A stretch of DNA of 64,000 nucleotides from Bin87 sp034423115 (GCA_034423115.1 DAOUJD010000064.1:1-64000), one strand, 5' to 3'; positions 40,235 to 49,079 are shown, counted from the first letter of the stretch. Numbers and translations are program-made. Notes: generated by a model not told the origin, from the letters alone.

Positions 40235-41332
40235 TTAGCTGACTGGGACTATTGCCACGTGAATGCTGGGGACGCCGGCTTCGCCACTCAGCGTGGCCAA
40301 AGCGTGTTCCGCCTGCTCGATGGGAAAGCTGTGTGTATGCAGGCGTTCCATCGGGTATTTGCGCGAATGGATCGTGTCCACGGCGCGGCGAAATGCGGAA
40401 TATTCAACCCCCAGCACCCCACGCAGAGTGATCTTTTTCCAGATGATGTCGTCCGGCGACAATCCTTCAAACGCTCTGCGTCCCTTCAAACCGGCGAGCA
40501 CCACGGTTCCTCCAGGCTTCACCATTTGGATGGCCTGGTTCACCGCCCCCACCGCGTACGGCGTGGTATCAACTACGCAGTCCACGCCCGCGCCGTCAGT
40601 TGCCGCCAGAACTCGATCGACCGGGTCTTCACCATCCACGTTGATGGCAATGTCGGCGCCCATTTCTCGAGCCAAGGCCAGTTTGTGCTCGTCCCTCCCC
40701 AAGCCCGTGATAGCGACTATAGAGGCTCCGGACTCCTTGGCGGCGATGGCAGAGCAGATGCCGCGCTGGCCGGAACCCAGCACAGCCAGGGTTTGACCTG
40801 GCTGTAATCCCGTGGCGTCCACACCCCAGGCGAACCCGGCGCCCAACGGGTTGAACATGACGGCCACTGCGGGATCCAGGTCGCCGTCCATGGGGAACAC
40901 TACCGATCCTGCTGGCAGGTACAGGTACTCCGAATAGCCACCCCAAAGACCGGGCGATTTGTCCAAACCAGTCTGCCCGAATCCGCCCGCGGTCGGGCAC
41001 GGTTCGGTCCCACCGTCGTCGCAGGCCGCGCAACGACCGCAGCGATAGCCTGACCGCACTGCGACCCGGTCGCCGATCCCCACTCCCCAACGCTCCGACG
41101 CCTGCGGGCCAATAGCGGCGATGCGACCCAGCGGTTCATGTCCGAGGATTATCGGGTATGGAATGTCCAGATCTCCACGGAACCACTCGTAATCCGTGCC
41201 GCAAATGCCTGTGGCTTCGATCCTTACGATGGCTTCGTCGTCGCTAATCTCGGGGATGTCGAGGTTCCTGATCTCCATCACGTTGGGAGCGGTAGCAACG
41301 GCGGCGAGGGATTGTTGCGGCAAGGTGGTCAT
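40235..41332 (-). CDS. Zinc-dependent alcohol dehydrogenase (MDR family)
   Basis: The 365-residue enzyme has a catalytic-zinc region (GICGTDYEWFRG, ILGHEPLGRIAAIGP), four structural-zinc cysteines (GYRCGRCAACDDGGTEPC) and a Rossmann motif LAVLGSGQRGICSAI (G-x-G-x-x-G). It oxidises or reduces an alcohol/aldehyde or polyol with NAD(P). It is 7 nt downstream of the SDR gene and 15 nt upstream of the amidohydrolase. Unlike the dehydrogenase at 57437, its structural zinc site is intact. Confidence 0.92.
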   Translation of the reverse strand: MTTLPQQSLAAVATAPNVMEIRNLDIPEISDDEAIVRIEATGICGTDYEWFRGDLDIPYPIILGHEPLGRIAAIGPQASERWGVGIGDRVAVRSGYRCGRCAACDDGGTEPCPTAGGFGQTGLDKSPGLWGGYSEYLYLPAGSVVFPMDGDLDPAVAVMFNPLGAGFAWGVDATGLQPGQTLAVLGSGQRGICSAIAAKESGASIVAITGLGRDEHKLALAREMGADIAINVDGEDPVDRVLAATDGAGVDCVVDTTPYAVGAVNQAIQMVKPGGTVVLAGLKGRRAFEGLSPDDIIWKKITLRGVLGVEYSAFRRAVDTIHSRKYPMERLHTHSFPIEQAEHALATLSGEAGVPSIHVAIVPVS

Positions 41333-41339
41333 GGATGCC

Positions 41340-42092
41340 TCACTTGGCGGTGTACCCGCCGTCGATAACGAGTTCGCTGCCGGTCATGAACGACGATTCA
41401 TCTGACGCAAGAAACAACGCGCCATACGAGATATCCTCGGTGGTGCCGACACGCCCCAACGGGATTTGGTCGACGCGAGCCTGGATTTCCTCGGGAGTCT
41501 GGCTGGTGAGGCCGTCGCGCCGCATATCGGTAACAACGGAGCCGGGGTGGATGGAGTTGGCGCGAATGTTGTCGGCCGCGTGTTGAATAGCGGTGGACTT
41601 GGTGAACAGGCGGACGGCTCCCTTGGTGGCGATGTAGGCCGGCGGCCCGATGGACACTAACCCGCTGATGGACGATATGTTGATTATGCTGCCACCGCCG
41701 GCTCGCCGCATGGCCGGTATTGCCGCTCTTGTTCCCAGGAACACGCCCTTAGCGTTGACATCCATGATGTTGTCCCAGTCTTCGCCCGTAGTTTCCTCGA
41801 TGTTCTTGCGTAGCACGATAGCCGCGTTGTTCACCAGGACGTCCACTTTGCCAAACCGATCCTCGGCCGTTTGGATGGCGAGATCCCAATCGTCCAGACT
41901 GGTCACATCCAGGTGCAGGTAGACCGCCTCACCGCCCAACTCGCGGATCTCGGCTTCCACCTGCATTCCGAGTTCGTCGCGAACGTCGCCGATCACCACT
42001 TTGGCCCCTTCCTGGGCAAACATCCTGGCCTCGGTGGCTCCCTGTCCTCGAGCTCCGCCAGTGATGATTGCGACTTTGCCTTCCAACCTCAT
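41340..42092 (-). CDS. Short-chain dehydrogenase/reductase (FabG-like)
   Basis: The 250-residue NAD(P)-dependent oxidoreductase shows a glycine-rich motif (ITGGARGQGATEARMF), the NNAAIV strand, catalytic Ser in INISSISG and Tyr-x-x-x-Lys in PPAYIATKGAV. GDVRDE after strand 2 suggests NAD preference. Length and motifs are standard for the FabG/steroid dehydrogenase group. The start overlaps the preceding membrane-protein stop by ATGA. Confidence 0.94.
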   Translation of the reverse strand: MRLEGKVAIITGGARGQGATEARMFAQEGAKVVIGDVRDELGMQVEAEIRELGGEAVYLHLDVTSLDDWDLAIQTAEDRFGKVDVLVNNAAIVLRKNIEETTGEDWDNIMDVNAKGVFLGTRAAIPAMRRAGGGSIINISSISGLVSIGPPAYIATKGAVRLFTKSTAIQHAADNIRANSIHPGSVVTDMRRDGLTSQTPEEIQARVDQIPLGRVGTTEDISYGALFLASDESSFMTGSELVIDGGYTAK

Positions 42093-42448
42093 GGTGATTC
42101 CTCCTGATGAATGCGCTCAATTGAAACCAGCGCTGCGTCATTCCGACGGTACAGGACCCTGAAATATGCGGATAAACCGGTGCAAAGACCGGTTACTCCA
42201 ATCAACGTCAACGTGAACAGGGCAGTTATATTGGAAAAACCAATTGTATCTGTAGAGGCGTCACTAACAGCATTGTTCTGTCGCTCGCCGGGAGCACTAA
42301 TCGGTTCCGTTGGAATTTCGAATACTTGATCTACTGCGAAGGTGAAAGTGAGGGTAGCAATCGCTAAGCCGATGCCCAACCAAAACCGGCACCAACTGAC
42401 ATTACGGTCATAGGACCTGGTCAGTCGCGATGTTTCAACCTGGGCCAC
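42089..42448 (-). CDS. Small membrane protein with two hydrophobic segments (partner 2)
   Basis: The frame is open from 42502, but the first in-frame start consistent with the upstream gene is GTG 42448 (AQVETSRLTRSYDRN), giving 119 residues that overlap the 72-residue protein by about 14 nt. Segments WLGIGLAIATLTFTFAV and ITALFTLTLIGVTGLCTGLSAYF are membrane helices separated by an extracytoplasmic loop of about 40 residues. No family is recognised. The stop overlaps the SDR start, which supports co-translation. Confidence 0.55.
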   Translation of the reverse strand: MAQVETSRLTRSYDRNVSWCRFWLGIGLAIATLTFTFAVDQVFEIPTEPISAPGERQNNAVSDASTDTIGFSNITALFTLTLIGVTGLCTGLSAYFRVLYRRNDAALVSIERIHQEESP

Positions 42449-42653
42449 TGTTGCGGAACCAAAGCACGAAAAACGTATAGCCGGCGACGGTCGCAAGAAC
42501 AAGACCGGCGACTCCGTATACCGTTAGAGCCACAAGGAACTCATTCGTTCCCGACTTGTAAGCGATTGTGACGAGTTCAACCCAGGCCCATGAACCCAGG
42601 AGCAAAATCGCTATCAACCCTACGAAGAGAATGCTAATCCTTGCTGGACTCAT
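42435..42653 (-). CDS. Small membrane protein with two hydrophobic segments (partner 1)
   Basis: A 72-residue product (MSPARISILFVGLIAILLLG...). Helices ISILFVGLIAILLLGSWAWV and FLVALTVYGVAGLVLATVAGYTFFV. No motif is recognised. It lies 70 nt after a binding-protein-like gene and overlaps partner 2. The pair could form a small membrane complex, possibly linked to the nearby ABC proteins, but nothing specific supports this. Confidence 0.55.
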   Translation of the reverse strand: MSPARISILFVGLIAILLLGSWAWVELVTIAYKSGTNEFLVALTVYGVAGLVLATVAGYTFFVLWFRNSGPG

Positions 42654-42723
42654 CTCCGACTTCCCAATGATCCTTTCTGAATCTTACACGCAGCTTGAAA
42701 ACATCATACGGGAGTGGGCCGAC

Positions 42724-43659
42724 TCAAGCCAATCCAGCAATCGTACGCTCGCCGAACTCCGGCCTGACGATGCGCTCGTAGGGATGTGGGTTGCGCACCA
42801 ACCTTCCGGCGATCAGTGCATCACGCATGCGGGAGAAGCCATCCTCCCCGATCATGGGGTCGGTGGCCCACACGCCGGCGGCTTTGTAACGGCGCACGCC
42901 GTCGGACACCAGGGCACGATCATACTCTGGGAAAACCGGCGCGATGCACTCCGCTACGGCTTCCGGTTCGTTCTGCGCGACCCATCGTTGGGCTCGGGCG
43001 TAGCCGTTCACGAATCGTTGAACCGTTTCGGGGTTTTCTGCGACGTAGGCCGGCGTAGCAGCGAAACTGCTGTAGCAAACATATCCACTCTCGTTGCCCA
43101 GCGTTACTGCCACGTGCCCGGCGCCCTCCCTTACTAGTTGGCCGGCGAAGGGGTAAGGGACCTGTAGGTAGTCCGCGTCGCCGGCACGGAAGCGGGCCAG
43201 CATTTCCTCCGCAGGCAGACCGCCCAACAAGTTGACGCTGGCGGGATCCACGCCGTGCCACCGCATCGCCGCTTGCAAGGTGGTGTAGGGCACCGGGGTG
43301 AAACCGACGGGAATCAACGTGGCGCCCTCCAGGTCCGCCCACGTCCAACCGTCGGTGGGCTGTTTGGACAGCAGGAAAAACCCGTCTCGCTGGTTGATCT
43401 CAGCGATGTGCTGCGGCGGTGTGTCGCTGCCGGCGTCCAGATCCATGAAGCTGCGACTGATCCCGCTCTGGGTGATGTCAATGTCGCCGGCCTTGAGCAG
43501 GTCAGTGCTGGATTGGCCCGCGGGAATGTGGGAGAAGTCGATGTCGAGCCCCTCGGCGGCTAGGAACCCGCCTTCGACCGCTACGTATATCGTGGTGTAG
43601 AACATATTGCGGAATGCCACCCGCAGACGGATCCGTTCGGGATTTGCGTTTGAGGTCAT
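42724..43659 (-). CDS. NMT1/SsuA-like substrate-binding protein without signal peptide
   Basis: The 311-residue protein has the NMT1/THI5-like fold: RVAFRNMFYTTIYVAVEGGF, LLKAGDIDITQSGISRSFMD, ATLIPVGFTPVPYTTLQAA, RWHGVDPASVNLLGGLPAEEM and ADYLQVPYPFAGQLVREG. Such proteins bind sulfonates, nitrate, pyrimidine precursors or taurine. The sequence starts MTSNANPERIRLRVAFRN, with neither signal peptide nor lipobox. It is therefore predicted to be cytoplasmic, like THI5-type enzymes or binding domains used in metabolism. It follows an ABC exporter by 24 nt. Confidence 0.82.
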   Translation of the reverse strand: MTSNANPERIRLRVAFRNMFYTTIYVAVEGGFLAAEGLDIDFSHIPAGQSSTDLLKAGDIDITQSGISRSFMDLDAGSDTPPQHIAEINQRDGFFLLSKQPTDGWTWADLEGATLIPVGFTPVPYTTLQAAMRWHGVDPASVNLLGGLPAEEMLARFRAGDADYLQVPYPFAGQLVREGAGHVAVTLGNESGYVCYSSFAATPAYVAENPETVQRFVNGYARAQRWVAQNEPEAVAECIAPVFPEYDRALVSDGVRRYKAAGVWATDPMIGEDGFSRMRDALIAGRLVRNPHPYERIVRPEFGERTIAGLA

Positions 43660-43683
43660 ATTTCTACTCCGTATTGCTACTAA

Positions 43684-45639
43684 CTAGATCGCCACCGGGA
43701 GGCGCAGGTCGCCGCTGGTGAGCACCGCTACGCCATCCTCACGGACGTACTCCACGTTGCCGCCTTCGAATTGTTCGTCATAGAGTCGAGCGTATAAACC
43801 GCCAAGGGCCAGTAGCTCGTAGTGGGTCCCGTGTTCTACAACGCGGCCCCGGTCGATGACGAAAATCGCGTCGGCGTTCATGATGGTTGAGAGCCGGTGT
43901 GCGATTGCTATGGTGGTTCGTCCTCTCATTAAGGGTTGCAACGCCGCCTGGACGTACCGCTCGCTGGTAGTGTCGAGAGACGAGGTTGCCTCGTCCAAGA
44001 TCAGCAATCTCGGGTCGTGCAGGATGACGCGGGCGATAGACAGCCGTTGACGCTCTCCGCCGGACATACGGTAACCGCGCTCGCCCACCACGGTGTCGTA
44101 GCCATTGGGGAATTCCATGATGCGATCGTGGATGTAGGCTGCTTTAGCAGCGTCGTGGAGTTGCCGCTCGGTGGCTTCCGGGTTGCCGTACAACAGGTTT
44201 TCGCGTATCGACGCGTGGAAGAGATAACTTTCCTGGGACACGTAGCCGATCATGCGGGCCAGGCTTTGCATCTTGATGCGCCGCACGTCAATGCCATCGA
44301 TGCTGACTTCGCCCGATGTGGCGTCGTATAGTCGCGGTATCAGGTAGGAAACGGTTGTCTTGCCGGCGCCGCTGGGACCGACCAGCGCGGCCAGTTGCCC
44401 GGGCCTGACCTCGAGGTTGACCCCATCCAGGGCCCAGAAGTCGTGGCCGTTGGTTTCTATTTCGTACGCCTGAGAGAGCAGTGTGGCGGGATGGTAGTTC
44501 ATCCGCACGTCGCGCAACGTCACCCGGCCCGCGACACGCTCGACCGGAATGTCGACCGCGTCGGGCGCGTCCGCGATGTCGGGCCGGATGTCCAGGTATG
44601 CGAAAATGCGCTCGAACAAAGCCAGGGAAGACTGCAATTCGACCGACGTGCGCAGCAACGTGCTGATGGGGAAGTAAAGGCGCGCCTGCAGAGTGGTAAA
44701 GGCCACGATGGTACCCGCGGTTATGCCACCTGGTCCGAACCCGCCGAACAGGATGTAGCCGGCGAGGACATACACGACTACGGGAGTCAGCGAGTAGAAA
44801 ATTTGCATGCCGGCCCAGACCTTCTGGCCAGTCATTTCCCGACGAATCTCCAGGTCGGACAACCGTACATTTTGATCGTGGAACCGCGAGATCTCCCGAT
44901 TTTGAGCGCCGAACAACCGCGTCAGCATCACGCCCGATACGGAAAGTGTTTCCTGAGTCATCGCGGTCATTTCGGCCGTGGATTCCTGTACCAACGCTGA
45001 CGCCGCACGCCTTCTTTTCCCCACCATGTAGCTGAAAACGGCGAATAGAGGGGTGATGCCGACCGCAACTATGGTCAACTGCCAGGAAAGCACCGACATC
45101 GCGATCAGGGTGCTGATCAGGATGACCACATTGGAAAGGATGGTGCTGACCGTGTTGGTAACCACCACCCGGATGCCGGCTACATCGTTTGCGACGCGGC
45201 TCTGTATCTCGCCCGTCTTCTGGGAAGTGAAAAATCCGAGCGACAACGATTGGAGGTGTGAGTACAACTGGTCTCGCAGGTCTCGCATGACCCGCTGCCC
45301 TAACTGTTGGGTCAGCCAGGTCTGTACTACCCCCAAGCTGCCAGTCACGACCACCACCCCCGCCATGGTGGCGGCAAGGGTCCACAGGAGACGCAAATCG
45401 GGGCCGCCTTCAGGGAACAGCGCGGAGTCGAACACCACGCGTATCAGGATCGGGTTCACCACCCCCAACCCAGCGGTAATCAGAATCAGAAAGCCGATCG
45501 CGAGAACCTGCGGCCAATATGGCTGAAAAGCTCCCGCGATTCGCCGATGAAGATTGGGCACGCGCCGGCTGGGTCGGCTCCGGTCCGCAGTTGCAGATCG
45601 GCGTGGCCCGTGGGGTACGTTGTCGCGCACGGGGCGCAT
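43684..45639 (-). CDS. ABC transporter with fused permease and ATPase (MsbA-like exporter)
   Basis: The 651-residue half-transporter has a six-helix membrane domain (VLAIGFLILITAGLGVVNPI, LAATMAGVVVVTGSLGV, TILSNVVILISTLIAMSVL) and an ATPase domain with Walker A GPSGAGKTT, signature MSGGERQRLSIARVI, Walker B LLILDEATSSLD and switch His IAHRLST. It probably works as a homodimer exporting lipids, drugs or peptides. It begins 10 nt after the flavin oxidoreductase gene and precedes the NMT1-like gene. The basic N-terminal 35 residues may contain an alternative start. Confidence 0.92.
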   Translation of the reverse strand: MRPVRDNVPHGPRRSATADRSRPSRRVPNLHRRIAGAFQPYWPQVLAIGFLILITAGLGVVNPILIRVVFDSALFPEGGPDLRLLWTLAATMAGVVVVTGSLGVVQTWLTQQLGQRVMRDLRDQLYSHLQSLSLGFFTSQKTGEIQSRVANDVAGIRVVVTNTVSTILSNVVILISTLIAMSVLSWQLTIVAVGITPLFAVFSYMVGKRRRAASALVQESTAEMTAMTQETLSVSGVMLTRLFGAQNREISRFHDQNVRLSDLEIRREMTGQKVWAGMQIFYSLTPVVVYVLAGYILFGGFGPGGITAGTIVAFTTLQARLYFPISTLLRTSVELQSSLALFERIFAYLDIRPDIADAPDAVDIPVERVAGRVTLRDVRMNYHPATLLSQAYEIETNGHDFWALDGVNLEVRPGQLAALVGPSGAGKTTVSYLIPRLYDATSGEVSIDGIDVRRIKMQSLARMIGYVSQESYLFHASIRENLLYGNPEATERQLHDAAKAAYIHDRIMEFPNGYDTVVGERGYRMSGGERQRLSIARVILHDPRLLILDEATSSLDTTSERYVQAALQPLMRGRTTIAIAHRLSTIMNADAIFVIDRGRVVEHGTHYELLALGGLYARLYDEQFEGGNVEYVREDGVAVLTSGDLRLPVAI

Positions 45640-45649
45640 TGCGCGCCGC

Positions 45650-46534
45650 CTATTCGATCGCTTCTTTCAGGCGTCGGATGGCGTCAATGTGATCATCCGG
45701 GGACGTGGCTCCGCGCAGGCCCGCAGCCATGTGCGTAGCTCCGATTTCCTCCCAGGACTTCAATTCGGTGAGCCAGTCTTCGGGATTGTTCTCGGAGGTG
45801 ATGGTGATGCGGCCTTCGATGCCTACGTCGGAGGGGTTCCGTCCTGCGGCTTCGGCCTGGGCGCGAATCCTACCCAAGATGGCTTGACCGTCAGAATCGG
45901 GCGCGAACATTGGGAAGTACCCGTCCGCCAGGCGTCCGATGCGTCGGATTGCCGCGTTGGGAGGTGTGGGAGCATTGCCGCGGCCGGCGCCGATCCAGAT
46001 GGGGATCGGACGCTGGACCGGTAGCGGATTGATACCGGCGTGAGTGATGTCGTGGTACTTGCCGTGGAAGTCGATAACGTCCTCGGTCCACAGCTGGCGC
46101 AGCACCTCGATCTGCTCGTCGCAGCGGCTGCCCCGCGTGGCGAAGTCCACACCCAAAGCCTCGTACTCTACCGAGTTCCAACCTACCCCGATACCCAACC
46201 TCAACCTGCCTTCCGACAGCAGATCCACTTCCGCCGCTTGTTTTGCCACCAACGCCGTTTGGCGCTGAGGCAGGATCAGGATGCCGGTGGTCAGCCCGAT
46301 TTTCTTGGTGACCGCCGCAAGGTATGCCATCAGCGTGAACGGTTCGTGGATGTATGACTCGTGAGTGTATGGGAACTGGGGAACCTCTGGATGTTTCTCC
46401 GGCACGGCTCCGAGGACGTGGTCAAGGATACGCACGTGGGCGTAGCCCAAGTCCTCAGCCGCTTGGATGTAATCTCTGAGGGCACCGAAGTCGTCGCCAA
46501 TCTCAACGATAGGTACCGAAACGCCGATTTCCAT
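45650..46534 (-). CDS. LLM-class flavin-dependent oxidoreductase (copy D)
   Basis: The 294-residue protein starts at MEIGVSVPIVEIGDDFGAL (ATG 46534, GGAG upstream). Motifs: AHVRILDHVLGAVPEKHPEV, KIGLTTGILILPQRQTALVAK, LLSEGRLRLGIGVGWNSVEY, GSRCDEQIEVLRQLWTED and PIWIGAGRGNAPTPPNAAIRR. LGIGVGW and the ILPQRQTALVAKQAAE helix are characteristic of F420-dependent TIGR03619-type enzymes. It is the first gene of the minus-strand run that continues into the ABC exporter. Substrate is unknown. Confidence 0.92.
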   Translation of the reverse strand: MEIGVSVPIVEIGDDFGALRDYIQAAEDLGYAHVRILDHVLGAVPEKHPEVPQFPYTHESYIHEPFTLMAYLAAVTKKIGLTTGILILPQRQTALVAKQAAEVDLLSEGRLRLGIGVGWNSVEYEALGVDFATRGSRCDEQIEVLRQLWTEDVIDFHGKYHDITHAGINPLPVQRPIPIWIGAGRGNAPTPPNAAIRRIGRLADGYFPMFAPDSDGQAILGRIRAQAEAAGRNPSDVGIEGRITITSENNPEDWLTELKSWEEIGATHMAAGLRGATSPDDHIDAIRRLKEAIE

Positions 46535-46626
46535 AATGAAGCTCCTCCCTGCCTGAAAACAGAAGCGGCCCCGCCGCATCGGTGATGGTCGGGGTCATTA
46601 TAGCGGGGTATGGTACCCCTGGCCGC

Positions 46627-46836
46627 CTAAGCTTGCTCGAGTTCCGCTCGGGACATTCCCAGGTCCCGGAGCATCGCGCCGATGGTGACGGGTCTCAGAC
46701 CATGCCCGCCGCAGTTGGGAATCGTCGTCCTCGCCGTGCTGTCAACGTTGATCTAAACCTCATGGTCCCCGCGGCCCTGCCGGTCAAACTGGCAGCCCAA
46801 GCGGCGCAGCTTGCGCGTGAGTTCCCGATAGGTCAC
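46627..46836 (-). pseudogene. hicA: hicA toxin gene with an internal amber codon
   Basis: A GTG at 46836 overlaps the hicB stop (GTGA). The frame reads TYRELTRKLRRLGCQFDRQGRGDHEV, then TAG (46755-46753), then INVDSTARTTIPNCGGHG, LRPVTIGAMLRDLGMSRAEL and a natural stop at 46629-46627. This is a complete HicA-like mRNA interferase, with the candidate catalytic His in GDHE, interrupted by one stop that replaces the residue normally preceding I-N/I-P, likely tryptophan (TGG to TAG). The toxin is probably inactive. Nothing else is disturbed, so the mutation is recent, or the stop is suppressed or a base-call error. Confidence 0.75.
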
Positions 46837-47087
46837 GCTATCACATTCACCTCGTCAACTGTGCCCGTCAGCACCGGGGCTGGCGCGATCCCAGCGGGCA
46901 GGGGATGACCATGTTCCAGATAAGACTGAATATGGGCCTGTGCTACGCCTTCCAGATTGTGCAGTGTTTCGGCCGGACTTTCCCCCCAGGCACGGCATCC
47001 CGGCAGGGCTGGGATTTCAGCCAGATACTTGCCCTCGGTATCCTCGCTGGGTTCGTACATAATGTAAGAGAGTTTGTAACGATTCAC
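46833..47087 (-). CDS. hicB: HicB-like antitoxin
   Basis: The 84-residue protein (GTG 47087, GGAGG seven bases upstream) has the HicB fold: YKLSYIMYEPSEDTEGKYLA, EIPALPGCRAWGESPAETLH and NLEGVAQAHIQSYLEHGHPLP. HicB antitoxins bind and block HicA. The toxin gene overlaps its stop codon but carries an amber codon, so HicB may now act without a partner. No DNA-binding C-terminal domain is present, as in the short HicB class. Order hicB-hicA is less usual than hicA-hicB but known. Confidence 0.88.
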   Translation of the reverse strand: MNRYKLSYIMYEPSEDTEGKYLAEIPALPGCRAWGESPAETLHNLEGVAQAHIQSYLEHGHPLPAGIAPAPVLTGTVDEVNVIA

Positions 47088-47228
47088 CGCTGAACCTCCG
47101 CGTCAGGCAATGAATTCGGGAAGCCCGGTCCAGCGCCGATGCAAGTGAGCCATCATAGCCGCACTATCGAGACGGATACCAAAAAGCCCCCTGATGTTAA
47201 CTGACCTTCCGCCTCATTGCATATGCCG

Positions 47229-48038
47229 CTAGATCATGAAGTTCATCTCGCCCACAATGCGTTCGCCCAGAGCGCGGTCGCCGTCGATGGTCACTGATCC
47301 GTTGCCCAGCGCTTTTTCGGCGTCCCACCGGCCTGTGCCCAAGGCGTTGAAAGGTTCCAGGCCCATGGTCAGACGGACGGTAGGCATGTCCGGCGAGGAA
47401 TCCATGCGGTTGGCCCGTCCACCGTCCATGTTCAGTGCGATGGTGCCGCCCACATCTCCCGTGATGTCGAATACCACCGTAGCGCCATCGTCGGGCTTTA
47501 CCTTGCGCCCGACTACAAACGGCATGGCGGACCGGGTACGCCCGTAGGAGTGCTGCGCTACGGGTCCGGTCAAATGCCCGGGAATGCCCAGCGTGCGGCG
47601 CATGTCCTGCTCGTGAACCCATGCATCATAGACGCGGATGGCGAGCAGGTCTGTGTAGGGGCCGCTACCCAGCGGGTTGGGCGTTTCGGCAGCGAAGTCA
47701 TCGTCACTCATGGCCCGCAGCACTGCCATCCGCTCACGGGTGACATCGCGAAACTCTGCCAAAATCTCAGCTCCGCTGAATTGACGACGGTAATCGACCA
47801 GCACCTCGTTGCTGTGCCCAACCTCGTTTCGCACGTGGGATGTATCGGATGGCTCGTGCTCCGGAGCAGGTCTGCCCAATAGGCGACATTCGCTGCCCAC
47901 AAGGTGGGATACCTGATCCTGCACCGCCCATCCCGGACATTCGGTGGGCAAAGCCCACTGCTCGGACGTGAGGTTGGCGCACAGGCCGTCTATCGACCGC
48001 CATACCGTTTCCATCAGATCAACCATCTGTTGGGACAT
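47229..48038 (-). CDS. Maleylpyruvate isomerase family (DinB-like) protein
   Basis: The 269-residue product belongs to the TIGR03083/MDMPI group: an N-terminal four-helix DinB-like bundle (TVWRSIDGLCANLTSEQWAL, PTECPGWAVQDQVSHLVGSE), then IRVYDAWVHEQDMRRTLG and a C-terminal beta domain (ATVVFDITGDVGGTIALNMD). Metal ligand histidines are visible in SHLVGSE and WVHEQD. Family members include mycothiol-dependent maleylpyruvate isomerases in gentisate breakdown, but most are uncharacterised. It ends an operon that contains Rieske dioxygenase subunits, which supports a role in aromatic acid breakdown. Confidence 0.83.
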   Translation of the reverse strand: MSQQMVDLMETVWRSIDGLCANLTSEQWALPTECPGWAVQDQVSHLVGSECRLLGRPAPEHEPSDTSHVRNEVGHSNEVLVDYRRQFSGAEILAEFRDVTRERMAVLRAMSDDDFAAETPNPLGSGPYTDLLAIRVYDAWVHEQDMRRTLGIPGHLTGPVAQHSYGRTRSAMPFVVGRKVKPDDGATVVFDITGDVGGTIALNMDGGRANRMDSSPDMPTVRLTMGLEPFNALGTGRWDAEKALGNGSVTIDGDRALGERIVGEMNFMI

Positions 48039-48096
48039 TTCACTTAGCTCCTAAGATTGGGGGACCCAAGCGGAATCTTGGATCTTACGTTGCAAA

Positions 48097-48630
48097 TCAG
48101 GTTGTCTCCTCGGCCACGTACACCACAAACGCCTGTTGCAGGGACATGGAGTTCGGAATCGTGATCGTGTTGTTGTCCTCATCTTCAAGCACGATGAAAA
48201 ACGGAGTCAGATCCGTGATGGTGCCGGAGATGGGTTGGTCGCTGAGGACTTTAATCCGATCGCCGATGTGGATTGGAAATCGCCAGAACATGATGATGCT
48301 GGTCGTGACGTTGCTCAGAATTGACCATTGGGAGAAAAAGGCGATGCCCAAGGTCGCAAGAATGGCCCCCGACACCACCGCCAGACTGCGTAGATCGATG
48401 CTCCAGATCACGGCCAAAGTCGCCAGCAGCAGCACAATGGCTATCACGCTCACCGCCCTACGAGTAGATCCCACCCGACGAGGGTGCATTCTTTGGCGGG
48501 ATTGAACCAGGCGGTTAATCGCGCGATTGCAGATTAATCGCGCGGCGACGTAGATTGAGACCGAAGCAATCGTGGCCGCGATCTGAAACAACAAGACATT
48601 GTCCAGGCGGACCACATAGTCCCACACCAT
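48097..48630 (-). CDS. MscS-family mechanosensitive channel (short form)
   Basis: The 177-residue membrane protein has helices LLFQIAATIASVSIYVAARL and VIAIVLLLATLAVIWSIDL and the MscS pore-lining/beta region: AVVSGAILATLGIAFFSQWS, ILSNVTTSIIMFWRFPIHIG, DRIKVLSDQPISGTITDLTP and TITIPNSMSLQQ. MscS channels release solutes after hypo-osmotic shock. Only the core and part of the beta domain are present, so it is shorter than Escherichia coli MscS (286 aa). It starts 12 nt after the preceding small gene. Confidence 0.88.
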   Translation of the reverse strand: MVWDYVVRLDNVLLFQIAATIASVSIYVAARLICNRAINRLVQSRQRMHPRRVGSTRRAVSVIAIVLLLATLAVIWSIDLRSLAVVSGAILATLGIAFFSQWSILSNVTTSIIMFWRFPIHIGDRIKVLSDQPISGTITDLTPFFIVLEDEDNNTITIPNSMSLQQAFVVYVAEETT

Positions 48631-48642
48631 GCCGGCTACCCC

Positions 48643-48870
48643 CTAGCGCACCCACCGACATTCGGGCAGATGGCCGCGGTAGCCGCCATCGGGGCAGGTG
48701 CAGTCGACGTCATTGCGTCGCCGGTAACCCAGGGATTCCAACCAGCCCTCGAACCCTGGGTAGAACCCGTAGCCATCATCGATGGCACGGTAGCCGGCAC
48801 GAAGGGCGGCCAAAACTTCATCGTGCGTGGGGAGAGAGAATCCCCTCGCAGCGTCTGACTGCGCCACCAA
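48643..48870 (-). CDS. Small protein with a C-terminal Cys/His cluster
   Basis: A 75-residue product (TTG 48870 or GTG 48867; GGAG overlaps the end of the previous gene). It has a helical N-terminus (THDEVLAALRAGYRAIDDGY), a middle FEGWLESLGYRRRNDVD and a tail CTCPDGGYRGHLPECRW with three cysteines and a histidine that could bind zinc. No family is recognised. Tight packing between genes (5 nt upstream, 12 nt downstream) supports it as real. Confidence 0.6.
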   Translation of the reverse strand: MVAQSDAARGFSLPTHDEVLAALRAGYRAIDDGYGFYPGFEGWLESLGYRRRNDVDCTCPDGGYRGHLPECRWVR

Positions 48871-48875
48871 CCGCC

Positions 48876-49079
48876 CTACTCCGCTACCAGTTCGATAACA
48901 TCCTGGGCGAAGACCATGTCCTCTTCGCCTACCTGGCCTGGGTCATCGGGACTGGTCAGGTAACGGACGAACAACCAAACCCCATCTCTGGGGTTGGACA
49001 TTACTTCCGCGGTCGCTTCGTTGTAGAGCCGCACCGTTTGGCCCGGCTCAACTTCAAACAGGTTAACTATGTCGGCCAT
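48876..49079 (-). CDS. Small acidic beta-type protein of unknown function
   Basis: A 67-residue protein (MADIVNLFEVEPGQTVRLYN...), predicted mostly beta (QTVRLYNEATAEVMSNPRDG, VWLFVRYLTSPDDPG). It is acidic and has no membrane segment or known motif. It follows the dioxygenase beta subunit by 27 nt, so it may be an accessory protein of that complex. Confidence 0.6.
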   Translation of the reverse strand: MADIVNLFEVEPGQTVRLYNEATAEVMSNPRDGVWLFVRYLTSPDDPGQVGEEDMVFAQDVIELVAE

